From Rhodospirillales bacterium (GTDB lineage: Bacteria > Pseudomonadota > Alphaproteobacteria > Rhodospirillales > Magnetospirillaceae): a DNA stretch of 46,423 nt. The translations under genes and the position numbers were made by a program. Location: the NCBI GenBank assembly GCA_015654615.1, contig JAATGN010000388.1, forward strand, positions 1 to 46,423, read 5' to 3'. This document shows, piece after piece, positions 26,438 through 35,666 of the stretch. The notes beneath the pieces were generated by a model that was given only the letters and a program-made list of their open reading frames with translations, made no database searches and was not told where the DNA came from. Every line of letters begins with the position of its first letter. The stretch's first letter is position 1.

Positions 26438-27100
26438 TCATGTGGTGACGAATTTGGAGGGTCGGCGCCGGGTTATCCGATACACCGCGGCGGGGGGGAT
26501 GTTGAGATAGGCCCGTCCGACGCAGGTCGCCTTCAGGCCGAGGCGATCGAGGATCCGCCGCGGCACCGGGCAGGTCAGGCCGTAGGTGAACTGATAGAAG
26601 GCCCCGCCCTGGCGCAATGTGCTGAAGGCGCCGGCAAAAATGGCGAAGATCTTCTTGGGCGGCATGGACAGCAGCGGAAGTCCGCTGACCACCGCGCCGA
26701 AGCGCGTGCCGTTGACGAGATGGCGCTGGTCGATCCGCGCCGCGTCCATCCGCAGGATCCGCGCCGTCGGGAAGCGCGTCTGCAGCAGTTCGGTGAATTT
26801 GGCGCCATATTCGACCAGAGTCAGGTCTTCCGCTTTCAGTCCGCGGCCCAGCAGCGCCCGGGTGAAGACGCCGGTCCCGGGGCCGAGCTCGAGAACCGGC
26901 CGGGAGGCCGGCGTGATGTCGCGGGTGATCAGTTCGGCCAGGGCCTCGCCGGACGGCGCAATCGCCGCGACGCGCAGCGGGTCGGCGGCCCAGGCCTGCA
27001 GGAACGACAGCACATCCGGCATCCGGATGTCGCGCTTCTTTGGCCGGAGCATGAGCCGGGAAGCGGCATCATTGGCGCGGAACATCGTATGAGTCTCCAT
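26438..27100 (-). CDS. pmtA: PmtA-type phospholipid N-methyltransferase
   Basis: The 220-residue SAM-dependent enzyme has VLELGPGTGVFTRALL near residue 69 as the SAM site. It also has the motifs VVSGLPLLSMPPKKI near 136 and YQFTYGLTCPVPRRI near 168, typical of the Agrobacterium/Rhodobacter PmtA group that methylates phosphatidylethanolamine towards phosphatidylcholine. It acts at the cytoplasmic membrane face. The related rRNA dimethylase family shares the fold, but the proline-rich GLPLLS segment and length favour PmtA. It is separated from the CLC gene by 97 bp. Phosphatidylcholine synthesis is common in alphaproteobacteria. Confidence 0.8.
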   Translation of the reverse strand: METHTMFRANDAASRLMLRPKKRDIRMPDVLSFLQAWAADPLRVAAIAPSGEALAELITRDITPASRPVLELGPGTGVFTRALLGRGLKAEDLTLVEYGAKFTELLQTRFPTARILRMDAARIDQRHLVNGTRFGAVVSGLPLLSMPPKKIFAIFAGAFSTLRQGGAFYQFTYGLTCPVPRRILDRLGLKATCVGRAYLNIPPAAVYRITRRRPSKFVTT

Positions 27101-27321
27101 GCAGGGCGCCTTTCGGTGAGAAAGCCGTGTTTGCGACGAGAGCCGCGGAGAAGTGCCATAGTAAGGTCAATAATGGCATAAATGTGGCTTGGGTAAGACG
27201 TCCCATTCCATCCGGTTTCCTGGGCCCATCGGCCGCGGTCGATCGAGCCGGCGCAACGATTTACTATTTATCGCAGATGGAGCCGCCTGTCACCGTTTGC
27301 ACGCAACCGTCGCCACCACTT

Positions 27322-28293
27322 TCATATGTCTTTCATGTGGAGGGCCGCCGCCGCCGCGACAACGGCCTCGACGCCGAGGCTCCCCATCAGGCTTTCCTGC
27401 CGGCGGTGATCGAAATCGGGCGCGCCGACCAGATCTTCGTAAGACTCGGCCGTTCGGACCACGGCCGTCGCCTCTCCCCAAGGACGGTAGCGCCATTCCG
27501 GACTCGGACCGAACAGACCCAAAGTCGGAATTCCCGTCGCGGCCGCCAGATGCATCAGTCCGGAATCGTTGCCGATATAAAATGCGCAGCGCCGCAGCAG
27601 GGCGGCGGCGTCGAGCAGATGGGGAACGCCGACGGCATCGAGGCGCCGTTCGGCCGGCACGGCGGACAGCACCGGCTGGGCCGCGGTCCGTTCGTTCTCC
27701 GCCCCGAACACCGCCACGCGGGCGCCCGGCCAGGGGCCGCCCGCCGCGGTCAGGCGGGTCACCGTTTCGGCGAAGCGTTCCCCCGGCCATTGCTTGGCGC
27801 CCCAGTTGGCGGCCGGTCCGACGGCCAGAATCGGCGGACCGTCGCCAAAGCGTTCGGCCGCCCGGGCGTCGCGGGCCGGATCGATCCACAGGCGGGGAAC
27901 CGGCAGATCGGGCAGTCTCAATTGGCGGGCCAATTCCTCGACGCGATGCTCGCGGCGTTTGGCCGGGCGGAACATCAGGCGGCGCTCGGCCGCCAGCGTC
28001 CAGCCGATCAGCGAGCCGCGCAGATCGGCGACGACCCGCCAGCGCCGCGACCGGGTGGCCCGCCACAGGTCCGCCCAGTGGCCGATGCGGCCGCGGCGGA
28101 TCAGCGGATGAAGCCGTTCAAGGCCGGGCAGATCGGCGAACAGGGGCGCCGTAACGGGCCCGCAGGCCACCGTCACCGGCTCGTCCGGATAGGCTTCGAC
28201 CAACTGCGCCAGGACGCCGGAGGTCAGCACCGCGTCGCCGATGCGATTGGCCGTGATGAACAGCAGGCCGGAGGGCGTCTTCAGAGCTGCCAC
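27322..28293 (-). CDS. Glycosyltransferase family 9 (heptosyltransferase-like)
   Basis: The 323-residue product resembles ADP-heptose:LPS heptosyltransferases. It has LLFITANRIGDAVLTSGVL at the start, VVADLRGSLIGWTL near 95, ILAVGPAANWGAKQWPGERF near 165 (by position), and YIGNDSGLMHLAAATGIPTLGLFGPS near 240 with the donor-site Asp/Ser. The start is taken at the GTG at 28293, which overlaps the dehydrogenase stop by 13 bp, so the two genes are coupled. GT9 enzymes act at the inner face of the membrane. Heptose transfer fits gmhB elsewhere in the window, but other ADP- or UDP-sugar donors are possible. Confidence 0.85.
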   Translation of the reverse strand: MAALKTPSGLLFITANRIGDAVLTSGVLAQLVEAYPDEPVTVACGPVTAPLFADLPGLERLHPLIRRGRIGHWADLWRATRSRRWRVVADLRGSLIGWTLAAERRLMFRPAKRREHRVEELARQLRLPDLPVPRLWIDPARDARAAERFGDGPPILAVGPAANWGAKQWPGERFAETVTRLTAAGGPWPGARVAVFGAENERTAAQPVLSAVPAERRLDAVGVPHLLDAAALLRRCAFYIGNDSGLMHLAAATGIPTLGLFGPSPEWRYRPWGEATAVVRTAESYEDLVGAPDFDHRRQESLMGSLGVEAVVAAAAALHMKDI

Positions 28294-29546
28294 CGCCTGA
28301 GGCCGTCGGGAAGCGTCAGGGTCCGCCACATTCCCTTGATGTCGGCGACCAGACCGCCCGGACGGACCAGAGACGCGAAGGTTTCGGCCGTGAAATCGAC
28401 ATAAGGCCGATGCGGCACCGCGCCGACCACGCAGTCGTAATCGCCGTCGTCGAAACGGGCCAGCAGGGGCAGGCCGTAAACCCGCATGGCCTCGTCCGGA
28501 TCGGCGAAGGCGTCGTGCACCTGGACGTCGTGGCCCTTGGCCTGCAGTTCGGCGATGACGTCGACCACCTTGGTGTTGCGGAGATCCGGAACGTTCTCCT
28601 TGAAGGTGAGGCCGAGCACCAGGATGCGCGACGGCGCGCCGCCCAGGACCTCGTCGATGCGTCCGGCCACGAAACCGCCCATGGCGTCGTTGATCCGGCG
28701 TCCGGCCAGGATGATCTCCGGATGATGGCCCAGCGCCTTGGCGCATTCCGCCAGATAGAAGGGGTCGACCCCGATGCAGTGGCCGCCCACCAGGCCCGGC
28801 TTGAAATTCAGGAAATTCCATTTGGTGGCCGAGGTTTCCAGTACGTCCTGCACGGAAATGCCGAGGCGCTGGCAGATCATCGTCACTTCATTGATGAAGG
28901 CGATGTTGATATCGCGCTGGGCGTTCTCGATGACCTTGGCGGCTTCGGCGACGCGGATGGAGGCGGCCCGATAGACGCCGCCGCTGGTGATGCTGCCGTA
29001 AATGGCGGCCAGGGTGTCGGTGACCTGCCGGGTCTGGCCGGCCACCACCTTGACGATGCGATCGACGGTATGTTCGCGGTCGCCCGGATTGATCCGTTCG
29101 GGACTGTAGCCGAGAAAGAAGTCGCGGCCGCAGACGGCGCCCGAGGCATGCGCCAGGGCGGGTCCGCAGATCTCTTCGGTGAGACCCGGATAGACGGTGC
29201 TTTCGAAGACGACGATGGCCCCGGTGCTCATCGCGGTGCCGACCGAACGGCAGGCCTTGAGCAGGGGCGTGAGGTCGGGCTTGTTGTCGGCATCCACCGG
29301 GGTCGGCACCGTGACGATGAAGATGTCGGCGCCGCGCAGCTTTTCGGGATCGCCGGTCAGCCGGAGCGTGCTGCTGCGCAGGGCCGTGGTCTCGACTTCG
29401 CCGGTACGGTCGTTTCCCGAGACCAGTTCGGCGATGCGTCCGGGATGGATGTCGAAGCCGGTGGTGGGGAAATGCCGGGCGATGGCCACCGCGAGAGGAA
29501 GCCCGACGTAGCCGAGGCCGATGACCGCGATGCGAGGATGGGACAT
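28281..29546 (-). CDS. UDP-HexNAc 6-dehydrogenase (TviB/WbpO/WbpA family)
   Basis: The 421-residue enzyme has IAVIGLGYVGLPLAVAIA at residues 6-23 (NAD site) and VPTPVDADNKPDL near 95. The catalytic cysteine is in GGHCIGVDPFYLAECA near 256, and GLTFKENVPDLRNTKV near 330. This subgroup oxidises C6 of UDP-GlcNAc or UDP-GalNAc to the uronic acid with two NAD. The start is at 29546 (MSHPRIAVIG); the frame is open far upstream, but that part is non-coding or antisense to asnB. It is divergent from an AsnB-type amidotransferase. The two together suggest a uronamide product. Confidence 0.92.
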   Translation of the reverse strand: MSHPRIAVIGLGYVGLPLAVAIARHFPTTGFDIHPGRIAELVSGNDRTGEVETTALRSSTLRLTGDPEKLRGADIFIVTVPTPVDADNKPDLTPLLKACRSVGTAMSTGAIVVFESTVYPGLTEEICGPALAHASGAVCGRDFFLGYSPERINPGDREHTVDRIVKVVAGQTRQVTDTLAAIYGSITSGGVYRAASIRVAEAAKVIENAQRDINIAFINEVTMICQRLGISVQDVLETSATKWNFLNFKPGLVGGHCIGVDPFYLAECAKALGHHPEIILAGRRINDAMGGFVAGRIDEVLGGAPSRILVLGLTFKENVPDLRNTKVVDVIAELQAKGHDVQVHDAFADPDEAMRVYGLPLLARFDDGDYDCVVGAVPHRPYVDFTAETFASLVRPGGLVADIKGMWRTLTLPDGLRRWQL

Positions 29547-29897
29547 GGATAAGCCTTGCAGACGGAGAAGGCCTGCACTTTCCTCGGCGGCGCCGGGACT
29601 GTCAAGAATGGTGCGTCGGAGACGGGGGAAAGGGGGACGATCAGGGCCATCGTTTGAACGCGCACGGATTGTTTGTTCCATGACCGATGGCAACGCGTCG
29701 GCGCGTTGAGCGCCCTGCGGCGACAGCGGAGGTCGGCCAAGCCGGCGGATGCCGGCGCCCGGCGCCTGAGGGACGATGAACAAACCAGGGCAAGAGGGTC
29801 TCACCCGATTGCCCTGGGGGACGATCGGTCGCTTGATCCCGTGGGCCAACTGCTCTATTCCCGTCCCCTGGAACGTCATTTGAAAAGCGGGCTCTTC
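29547..29897. other. Divergent promoter region without a gene
   Basis: These 351 bp lie between the divergent dehydrogenase and AsnB-like genes. No coding frame is convincing. The gap probably holds promoters in both directions and the leader hairpin at 29785-29817. A GAACGCGCACGG...CCATGACC stretch near 29660 shows no clear symmetry. Confidence 0.5.
29785..29817 (+). promoter_or_regulatory. Extended hairpin in the asnB-like leader
   Basis: CCAGGGCAA (29785-29793) pairs with TTGCCCTGG (29809-29817). Inside, GGGT pairs with ACCC around CTC, and the two helices are separated by a symmetric GA/GA step on both sides. The structure lies 80 bp before the AsnB-like start. It could be an RNA element or an operator; no known family is recognised. 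Confidence 0.5.
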
Positions 29898-31856
29898 ATG
29901 TGCGGCTTGGCCGGGTTCATCGATCTGTCGCCGCGGGCCGGGAGCTACGACCCGGCGGCGCAAGGTTTGGCGATGGCGGATGCCCTGCGCTATCGCGGCC
30001 CCGACGACAGCGGCGTGTGGAGCGATCCGGCGGCCGGCGTCGTCCTGGCGCAACGCCGTCTGTCGATCGTCGATTTGTCGCCGGCCGGCCATCAGCCGAT
30101 GGTCTCCGCCTCGGGCCGCTTCGTCATCACCTACAACGGCGAGGTCTACAGCCACCAGGACATGCGCCCCGAACTGGAAGCCCGCGGCATCCGCTTTCGC
30201 GGCCACTCCGACACCGAGGTGATCCTGGAAGCCTGCGCGGCTTTCGGCGTGGCCAAGACCGTCGAACGGCTGATCGGCATGTTCGCTTTCGGCTTGTGGG
30301 ACCGCGAGGAACGCACCTTGACCCTGGTTCGCGACCGCTTGGGGATCAAGCCGCTTTATTGGGCCCGGTTCGGCGATCTGTTTCTCTTCGGTTCGGAACT
30401 GAAGGCTTTGCGGGCCCATCCCGGCTGGACGGCCGAAATCGATCGCGATGCCGCCGCCGCCTTCCTGCGGCACAACTGCGTGCCATCGCCCCAGTCGATC
30501 TATCGCGGCGTCCACAAGCTGGAGCCGGGCCGCATCCTGACCCTGCGCCAGAGCGGGCAAACGGTGGACGCGCCCGTCATCGAAACCTTCTGGGACGCCC
30601 GCCAGGTGGCGCGCGACGGCGTTCGGCGGCGCGCCGCCCCGCCGGGAGCGGTGTCGGACAAGGAGGCGATCGATCGTCTCGAAGCGCTGCTCGGCGATGC
30701 CGTGGGGCGCCGGATGATCGCCGACGTGCCGCTGGGGGCCCTGCTTTCCGGCGGCGTCGATTCCTCCGCCGTGGTGGCCTTGATGCAGGCGAGAAGCGAT
30801 CGGCCGGTGAAGACCTTTTCGATCGGCTTCGATGCGGCCGGTTATGACGAGGCCCGGCACGCCCGGACCGTGGCCGCCCATCTGGGGACGGATCACACCG
30901 AGCTTTACGTCACCCCGCAAGACGCCTTGGCGGTGGTGCCCCGTCTGCCCGAGATGTTCGACGAGCCTTTCGCCGATTCCTCGCAGATTCCCACTTTTCT
31001 GGTCTCCGAGATGGCCCGGCGCCATGTCACCGTGGCGCTGTCCGGCGACGGCGGCGACGAATTGTTCGCCGGCTACAACCGCCATGTCTTCGCCGCCGGG
31101 CCCTGGCAGAGCTTGCGGCGCATTCCCGTGGCGGTGCGCCGGCTGGCCGCGGCGGCCCTGTCCGCGCTCCCCCAGGCCGGCTGGGACCGGCTGGCGGCGC
31201 TGGCGCCGGGCGGATCGCTCCCGGCGCGGCCGGGTGAAAAACTCCATAAACTGGCCGAGGTGCTGGCCAGCAAGGACGACGACGCCCTCTACCAGGCCCT
31301 GATCAGCCATTGGCGGGACCCGCAAAGCCTGATCGCCGGGGCGGTCGAACCGCCGAGCGCCGCCTGGGACGATTCGCTCGCCGATGATCTGCCCGATCCG
31401 GTCCAGCGCATGCAATTTCTCGATCAGGTCGGTTATCTGCCCGACGACATCCTGACCAAGGTCGACCGGGCCAGCATGGCGGTGTCGCTGGAAGCCCGCG
31501 TGCCCTTGCTCGATCATCGGGTGGTGGAATTCGCCTGGTCGCTGCCGGGGCATCTGAAGATCCGGCAGGGGACCAGCAAATGGATCCTCCGCCAGATGCT
31601 CTACCGGTATGTCCCGAAGGGGCTGATCGAGCGGCCGAAGATGGGCTTCGCCGTGCCGCTCGGCGACTGGCTGCGCGGACCCTTGCGCGAATGGGCGGAA
31701 GATCTGCTCGATCCGGCGGCGCTGGCGGCGGGCGGCCTGATCGATGCCGCCCCGGTGCGCGCCTTGTGGGCCGAACATCTGGCCGGGCGCGACCGCCAGT
31801 ATCTGTTGTGGGATGTCCTCATGCTGGAAGCCTGGCGCCGGCGTTGGATGACCTGA
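29898..31856 (+). CDS. asnB: AsnB-like glutamine-dependent amidotransferase
   Basis: The 652-residue protein has the two domains of class B asparagine synthetases. The N-terminal glutaminase has the nucleophile Cys2 (MCGLAGFID), RYRGPDDSG near 31 and YNGEVYSH near 80. The C-terminal ATP-pyrophosphatase domain has LLSGGVDSSAV near 283 and SGDGGDELFAGYNRH near 381. It might make asparagine, but beside a UDP-HexNAc 6-dehydrogenase and a flippase gene a WbpS-like role, amidating a uronic acid residue, is more likely. The start at 29898 is fixed by Cys2. Only three bases separate it from the wzx-like gene. Confidence 0.9.
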   Translation: MCGLAGFIDLSPRAGSYDPAAQGLAMADALRYRGPDDSGVWSDPAAGVVLAQRRLSIVDLSPAGHQPMVSASGRFVITYNGEVYSHQDMRPELEARGIRFRGHSDTEVILEACAAFGVAKTVERLIGMFAFGLWDREERTLTLVRDRLGIKPLYWARFGDLFLFGSELKALRAHPGWTAEIDRDAAAAFLRHNCVPSPQSIYRGVHKLEPGRILTLRQSGQTVDAPVIETFWDARQVARDGVRRRAAPPGAVSDKEAIDRLEALLGDAVGRRMIADVPLGALLSGGVDSSAVVALMQARSDRPVKTFSIGFDAAGYDEARHARTVAAHLGTDHTELYVTPQDALAVVPRLPEMFDEPFADSSQIPTFLVSEMARRHVTVALSGDGGDELFAGYNRHVFAAGPWQSLRRIPVAVRRLAAAALSALPQAGWDRLAALAPGGSLPARPGEKLHKLAEVLASKDDDALYQALISHWRDPQSLIAGAVEPPSAAWDDSLADDLPDPVQRMQFLDQVGYLPDDILTKVDRASMAVSLEARVPLLDHRVVEFAWSLPGHLKIRQGTSKWILRQMLYRYVPKGLIERPKMGFAVPLGDWLRGPLREWAEDLLDPAALAAGGLIDAAPVRALWAEHLAGRDRQYLLWDVLMLEAWRRRWMT

Positions 31857-31859
31857 ACA

Positions 31860-33110
31860 ATGAAAAAGCAGGTCATTGTCAATAGCTTGTGGCTGCTCCT
31901 CGATCAGGTGGTCCGGGCGGTCGCCGGGCTGATCATCGGCATTCTCGTCGCGAGATATTTCGGTCCGGAGAAATTCGGCATCTTCAATTATGTCTTGGCG
32001 GTCATTTCACTGCTCAGTGCTTGCGGAAATCTGGGACTGGACAATATCGTCATCCGCGAATTGGCCGTGACTCCGGCCGACAGCAACCGGACTCTCGGCA
32101 CCTCGCTCGGCCTTCGGCTATTGGCCGGTCTCGCCCTGGCGATCGCCACGCCGGTGATCACCGCGGCTTTGATGCCGGGCGACGGCACCGCCCTGGCGCT
32201 GGCGGTGATCATGTCGCTGATGCTGCCGCTCCAGGCCCTGGATACGTTCGAATTGCCGTTTCACGCGACGCTTCGATCGCGCGTGCCGGTGGTCGGACGA
32301 AATTATGGCGCCATCGGTTCTCTTTTGCTGCGTGCCGTGCTGATCGGACTGAACGCCAATATTCTCTGGTTCGCCGTCGCCATGCTGATCGACCGGCCGA
32401 TCGCTTGCCTATACATCCTGAAACGCCGAAACGATGTCGCCGGCGCGTGGCGGGCATGGACGGCGTCGAAGGCGCGGGCCCGCCAATTGCTGGCGGAAAG
32501 TTGGCCCCTGATCATTTCCGGCATCGCCATCATCGTGTTCATGCGGGCCGACCAGATCATGATCACCGGGATGTTGGGCGCCGCCGCGAACGGGGTCTAC
32601 ACCGTGGCGATCCGCATCGTCGAGCAATTGTTCGTGGTTCCGGGCATCATCGGGCGCTCGCTGACGCCGAAAGGAATGCAGCTCGACGAAGAGCATTTCC
32701 TGCCGTTCGTCGAAAAGGTCGCCAAGGGGATGGTCTGGAGCGGCCTGGCGGCGGCCCTGCTGTTATGGCTGACGGCCGAGTGGCTGGTCCTTCATCTTTT
32801 CGGCGCCAGCTACGCGGGAGCCGGCAGCGTCCTCGGCCTGCTCGGCATCAACCTGGTCTTTCAAGGGTTCACCGCGGCACGCTCGATGATCGTGTTGCGC
32901 CGCAAGCTGTTCCGCTACGACACGATCTTCATCGTTCTGGCGGCTTTGCTCAATGTCGCCTTGAACTATGCGCTGATCCCGGTTTACGGGGTGGAAGGGG
33001 CGGTGGTGGCCAGCATCGTCGCCCAGGGGAGCTCCATGGTCCTGTTTCCCCTGCTGCTGCGGGAAACCCGAGTCCTCGGGACGACCTTCTTCCAATCCTT
33101 CCGTCCTTGA
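31860..33110 (+). CDS. Polysaccharide flippase (Wzx/MOP family)
   Basis: The 416-residue protein has about twelve membrane spans. It starts VNSLWLLLDQVVRAVAGLIIGILVARYFGP (by position, residues 7-37), the recognised start of Wzx/RfbX flippases, with YFGPEKFGIFNYV. A later GAAANGVYTVAIRIVEQLF segment near 240 is also typical. Such proteins move undecaprenyl-linked O-units across the inner membrane. It lies in an operon with the AsnB-like gene before it and a GT61-like gene after it. It supports a Wzx/Wzy-type pathway rather than an ABC-transporter one. Confidence 0.92.
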   Translation: MKKQVIVNSLWLLLDQVVRAVAGLIIGILVARYFGPEKFGIFNYVLAVISLLSACGNLGLDNIVIRELAVTPADSNRTLGTSLGLRLLAGLALAIATPVITAALMPGDGTALALAVIMSLMLPLQALDTFELPFHATLRSRVPVVGRNYGAIGSLLLRAVLIGLNANILWFAVAMLIDRPIACLYILKRRNDVAGAWRAWTASKARARQLLAESWPLIISGIAIIVFMRADQIMITGMLGAAANGVYTVAIRIVEQLFVVPGIIGRSLTPKGMQLDEEHFLPFVEKVAKGMVWSGLAAALLLWLTAEWLVLHLFGASYAGAGSVLGLLGINLVFQGFTAARSMIVLRRKLFRYDTIFIVLAALLNVALNYALIPVYGVEGAVVASIVAQGSSMVLFPLLLRETRVLGTTFFQSFRP

Positions 33111-33120
33111 GGTGACGACG

Positions 33121-34743
33121 ATGCCGTCCGGCGCCATCTTCGTGTTCGATCCTTCTTATCCGAGCGCCGAGGTCGCCTTGCCGCTCGAGCCGGTGCGCCA
33201 TGTCATCGTCTCGACGCGCCTGATTGAGCCGCCGCCGGGCCATCGGACCCTTCGCCTGCGCGAGGTGGACGGTCCCGGCGCCCTGGCCGGCAACCTCCGC
33301 ATCCTGCGCGCCGCGCGCCGCGATTGCCGGCCGACGCGCTGCGTCGTCATCGGGACGAAGAAAACCCGGCGGGAACAGACGCTGCTCAATATCCTTTACG
33401 CCGCCGCGCTGGGCGTGCCGGTTCAGCTGTTCGACGGCGAGCATATGTCGCCGCTGGTGTGGCGGGATCAGTTTTACGGCCTGGCGCGATTCGCCGCCCA
33501 TGTCGTCATGGATCCCTGCCGGTCCGCCGTCCGCCATTGGCGGCTTCGCTGGAAGGCCGGGAAAATCGGTCGGGCCGGCCGACTGGCGGGTGTTTACGGG
33601 CGTCGGAAGCGCTTTTCGCTGCCGCTCGACAAGGCGACCGCCGCCACGCCCCGGCGTTCGCTTTACGGACGCTGGGGCGACGGCTGGTATCTTTCCGACC
33701 TTTCCCACCATCCCCTGACCTATCGGATGCAGACCAGCCGCCACCGCTTGTCGGATGTCATCCTTCATGTCGAGGCTGTTGCCGGCGGATCCGTTTCCAG
33801 CCTATTCAAGGATGGACGTTTGCTCGACTACCCTTATTTCATTTCAAAAAGAAACAAGAACAATGTTCACACCATATCGGGATGTGAAAAATTATTTTTT
33901 CTTAAAAATGGCGTCGATTTATTATTTTTCTTCTCCGGATATTGGCATTGGTTGATCGAGGCCGTGCCGCGAATTCTGGATTTGCTGGATGATGGCGTGG
34001 ATTTTTCCGTCTGGCCCCTCATCGTGCCCCGGCTGGAGCCGTTTCAGCGGCAATTTTTCCAGCTGTTTGGCATCGACGCCGCGCATCACGTCGTCGAACT
34101 CAATCCCGGCGATTGCTGCCGTCTTGCCGAGTGCCTGGTCCCCACCGCCTATTTTCCCTTCGGCACCGACGAACTCGACGATTATTCCGGCCAGCCGAGC
34201 GGCGCCTTGCTGGGCCGCATTCGCGATGCCGTTCTGGCCCGTTTGCCGCCGGCCGATCCGCAGGCGTTGCCGGCGCCCCGGCGGCTCTATATCAGCCGCG
34301 AACGCGCCGGCCGGCGCAAGCTGGTCAACGAAGGGCAGATAACCGACGCCCTGCGGAAGCTCGGATTCGTCAAGGTCATCCTGGAAGACCTGCCCTGGCT
34401 GGAGCAGGTAAGGCTGTTTGCCCAGGCGGAATTCATCGTCGGCATGCATGGCGCCGGGTTGGGGAATATGGTGTTCTCCTCTTCGGCGTCTCTCGTCGAA
34501 TTCTTCAATCCGCTGGAGGTGCGCGCCTATTTCGCGGTCATGGCGCGCGAGCTGGACATGGATTATGCCTATGTGATCTGCCGGCCGGGGAGCGAAGATA
34601 CCGGCTTCGACGATCTGCGCATCGACGTCGGCGCGGTGGTCGACCTGATCCGCCGGATGGATGCGGACCGCGGTCTTGGCCCGTCGAATTCCCCTCTGCC
34701 GCCGCGCGCGGCCTCGACCATCATTGACGAGTTTCCAAAATGA
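33121..34743 (+). CDS. Glycosyltransferase family 61-like protein
   Basis: The 540-residue product shows family 61 (DUF563) features in its C-terminal half: SGYWHWLIEAVPRI near residue 273, RRLYISRERAGRRKLVNE near 385 and FIVGMHGAGLGNMVF near 435. The N-terminal 230 residues are not recognised. The ATG at 33121 has GAGG eight bases upstream; the GTG three codons earlier does not. A markedly AT-rich patch lies at about 33838-33945, which suggests that part of the gene was acquired from a lower-GC source. The stop overlaps the next gene as ATGA. The donor sugar is unknown. Confidence 0.82.
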   Translation: MPSGAIFVFDPSYPSAEVALPLEPVRHVIVSTRLIEPPPGHRTLRLREVDGPGALAGNLRILRAARRDCRPTRCVVIGTKKTRREQTLLNILYAAALGVPVQLFDGEHMSPLVWRDQFYGLARFAAHVVMDPCRSAVRHWRLRWKAGKIGRAGRLAGVYGRRKRFSLPLDKATAATPRRSLYGRWGDGWYLSDLSHHPLTYRMQTSRHRLSDVILHVEAVAGGSVSSLFKDGRLLDYPYFISKRNKNNVHTISGCEKLFFLKNGVDLLFFFSGYWHWLIEAVPRILDLLDDGVDFSVWPLIVPRLEPFQRQFFQLFGIDAAHHVVELNPGDCCRLAECLVPTAYFPFGTDELDDYSGQPSGALLGRIRDAVLARLPPADPQALPAPRRLYISRERAGRRKLVNEGQITDALRKLGFVKVILEDLPWLEQVRLFAQAEFIVGMHGAGLGNMVFSSSASLVEFFNPLEVRAYFAVMARELDMDYAYVICRPGSEDTGFDDLRIDVGAVVDLIRRMDADRGLGPSNSPLPPRAASTIIDEFPK

Positions 34744-35666
34744 CCAAGGCGGAAATTACCGAGGAATCGACACCCGGAGGGTTCAAGGATCCGCGGGCCG
34801 ACCATTTCCTGATTGTCGGGTTGGCAAGAAATTGTGAAAAAAATATCAAAGACGATGTCTGCAAAATACAATCGGCGCTGAGGTCGTTTCAAAATATACA
34901 ATGGCTGGTCATCGAATCCGACAGCAATGACGGCACGCTCCAAAAGCTCGAAGAGCTTGAAGTGCAGGTCGAAAATTTCAGGTTTATCTCTCTCGGCAAG
35001 TTGCGGGAAAAATTTCCGTTGCGGACCGAAAGAATCGCCGTTTGTCGAAACCGGTATCTCGACGAATTGAAGACCGCCCCGTCCTACGGCAGTGTCGATT
35101 ACGTCGTCGTCGCCGATCTCGACGGTCTCAACAGCCTGATCGACGAACAGGCCTTCCTGTCCTGCTGGAGCCGGGACGGTTGGGATGTCTGCGCCGCCAA
35201 TCAACGCGGGCCGTATTATGACGTCTGGGCTTTGCGCCACAAGATATGGAGCCCCAACGACTGCTGGGCGCAGTATAGATTCATGGTAAAAAACAATATC
35301 AGCAAAAATAAGGCGTTATTTTCAGCTGTATATTGGAGAATGATCAAAATTCCGGAAAATTCGGATTGGATCGAGGTCGAGTCCGCCTTCGGCGGTCTGG
35401 CCATCTATCGCAGAGAGGTCCTCGAGGGCGCCCGCTACGTCGGATTGTCCGATTGTGGCGACGAAGTCGCCGAACATGTGGCCCTGAACGGCACGATCAG
35501 ATCGAAAAACCATCGGATCTTCATCAATCCGAGACTCATCAACGCCGGCTATACGGAACATACGGCGGCACGAAGCCCGGCGCTGGTTCCCAGCGTGAAG
35601 CGGACTCTCCGGAATTTCCTGAGATCGCTGAAGGGCCTATTCGAGTCGTTCGGGCGAGCCCGATAG
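34740..35666 (+). CDS. Putative GT-A glycosyltransferase, low GC
   Basis: The 308-residue product has HFLIVGLARNCEKNI near residue 22 and IQWLVIESDSNDGTL near 53, a nucleotide-diphospho-sugar-like start. VDYVVVADLDGLNSL near 120 places a DxD-type metal site. WIEVESAFGGLAIYRREVL near 215 resembles acceptor-side segments of GT-A enzymes. It is coupled to the GT61-like gene by ATGA. Codon use and base composition (many TTT, AAA and ATA codons) are unlike the GC-rich neighbours, so recent transfer is likely. Its 3' end overlaps the convergent gene by 30 bp. The exact family is uncertain. Confidence 0.75.
   Translation: MTKAEITEESTPGGFKDPRADHFLIVGLARNCEKNIKDDVCKIQSALRSFQNIQWLVIESDSNDGTLQKLEELEVQVENFRFISLGKLREKFPLRTERIAVCRNRYLDELKTAPSYGSVDYVVVADLDGLNSLIDEQAFLSCWSRDGWDVCAANQRGPYYDVWALRHKIWSPNDCWAQYRFMVKNNISKNKALFSAVYWRMIKIPENSDWIEVESAFGGLAIYRREVLEGARYVGLSDCGDEVAEHVALNGTIRSKNHRIFINPRLINAGYTEHTAARSPALVPSVKRTLRNFLRSLKGLFESFGRAR

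Noticed and set aside
29547-31778. A long in-frame extension upstream of the UDP-HexNAc dehydrogenase
   Set aside because: It runs antisense through the AsnB-like gene; the family start MSHPRIAVIG is at 29546.
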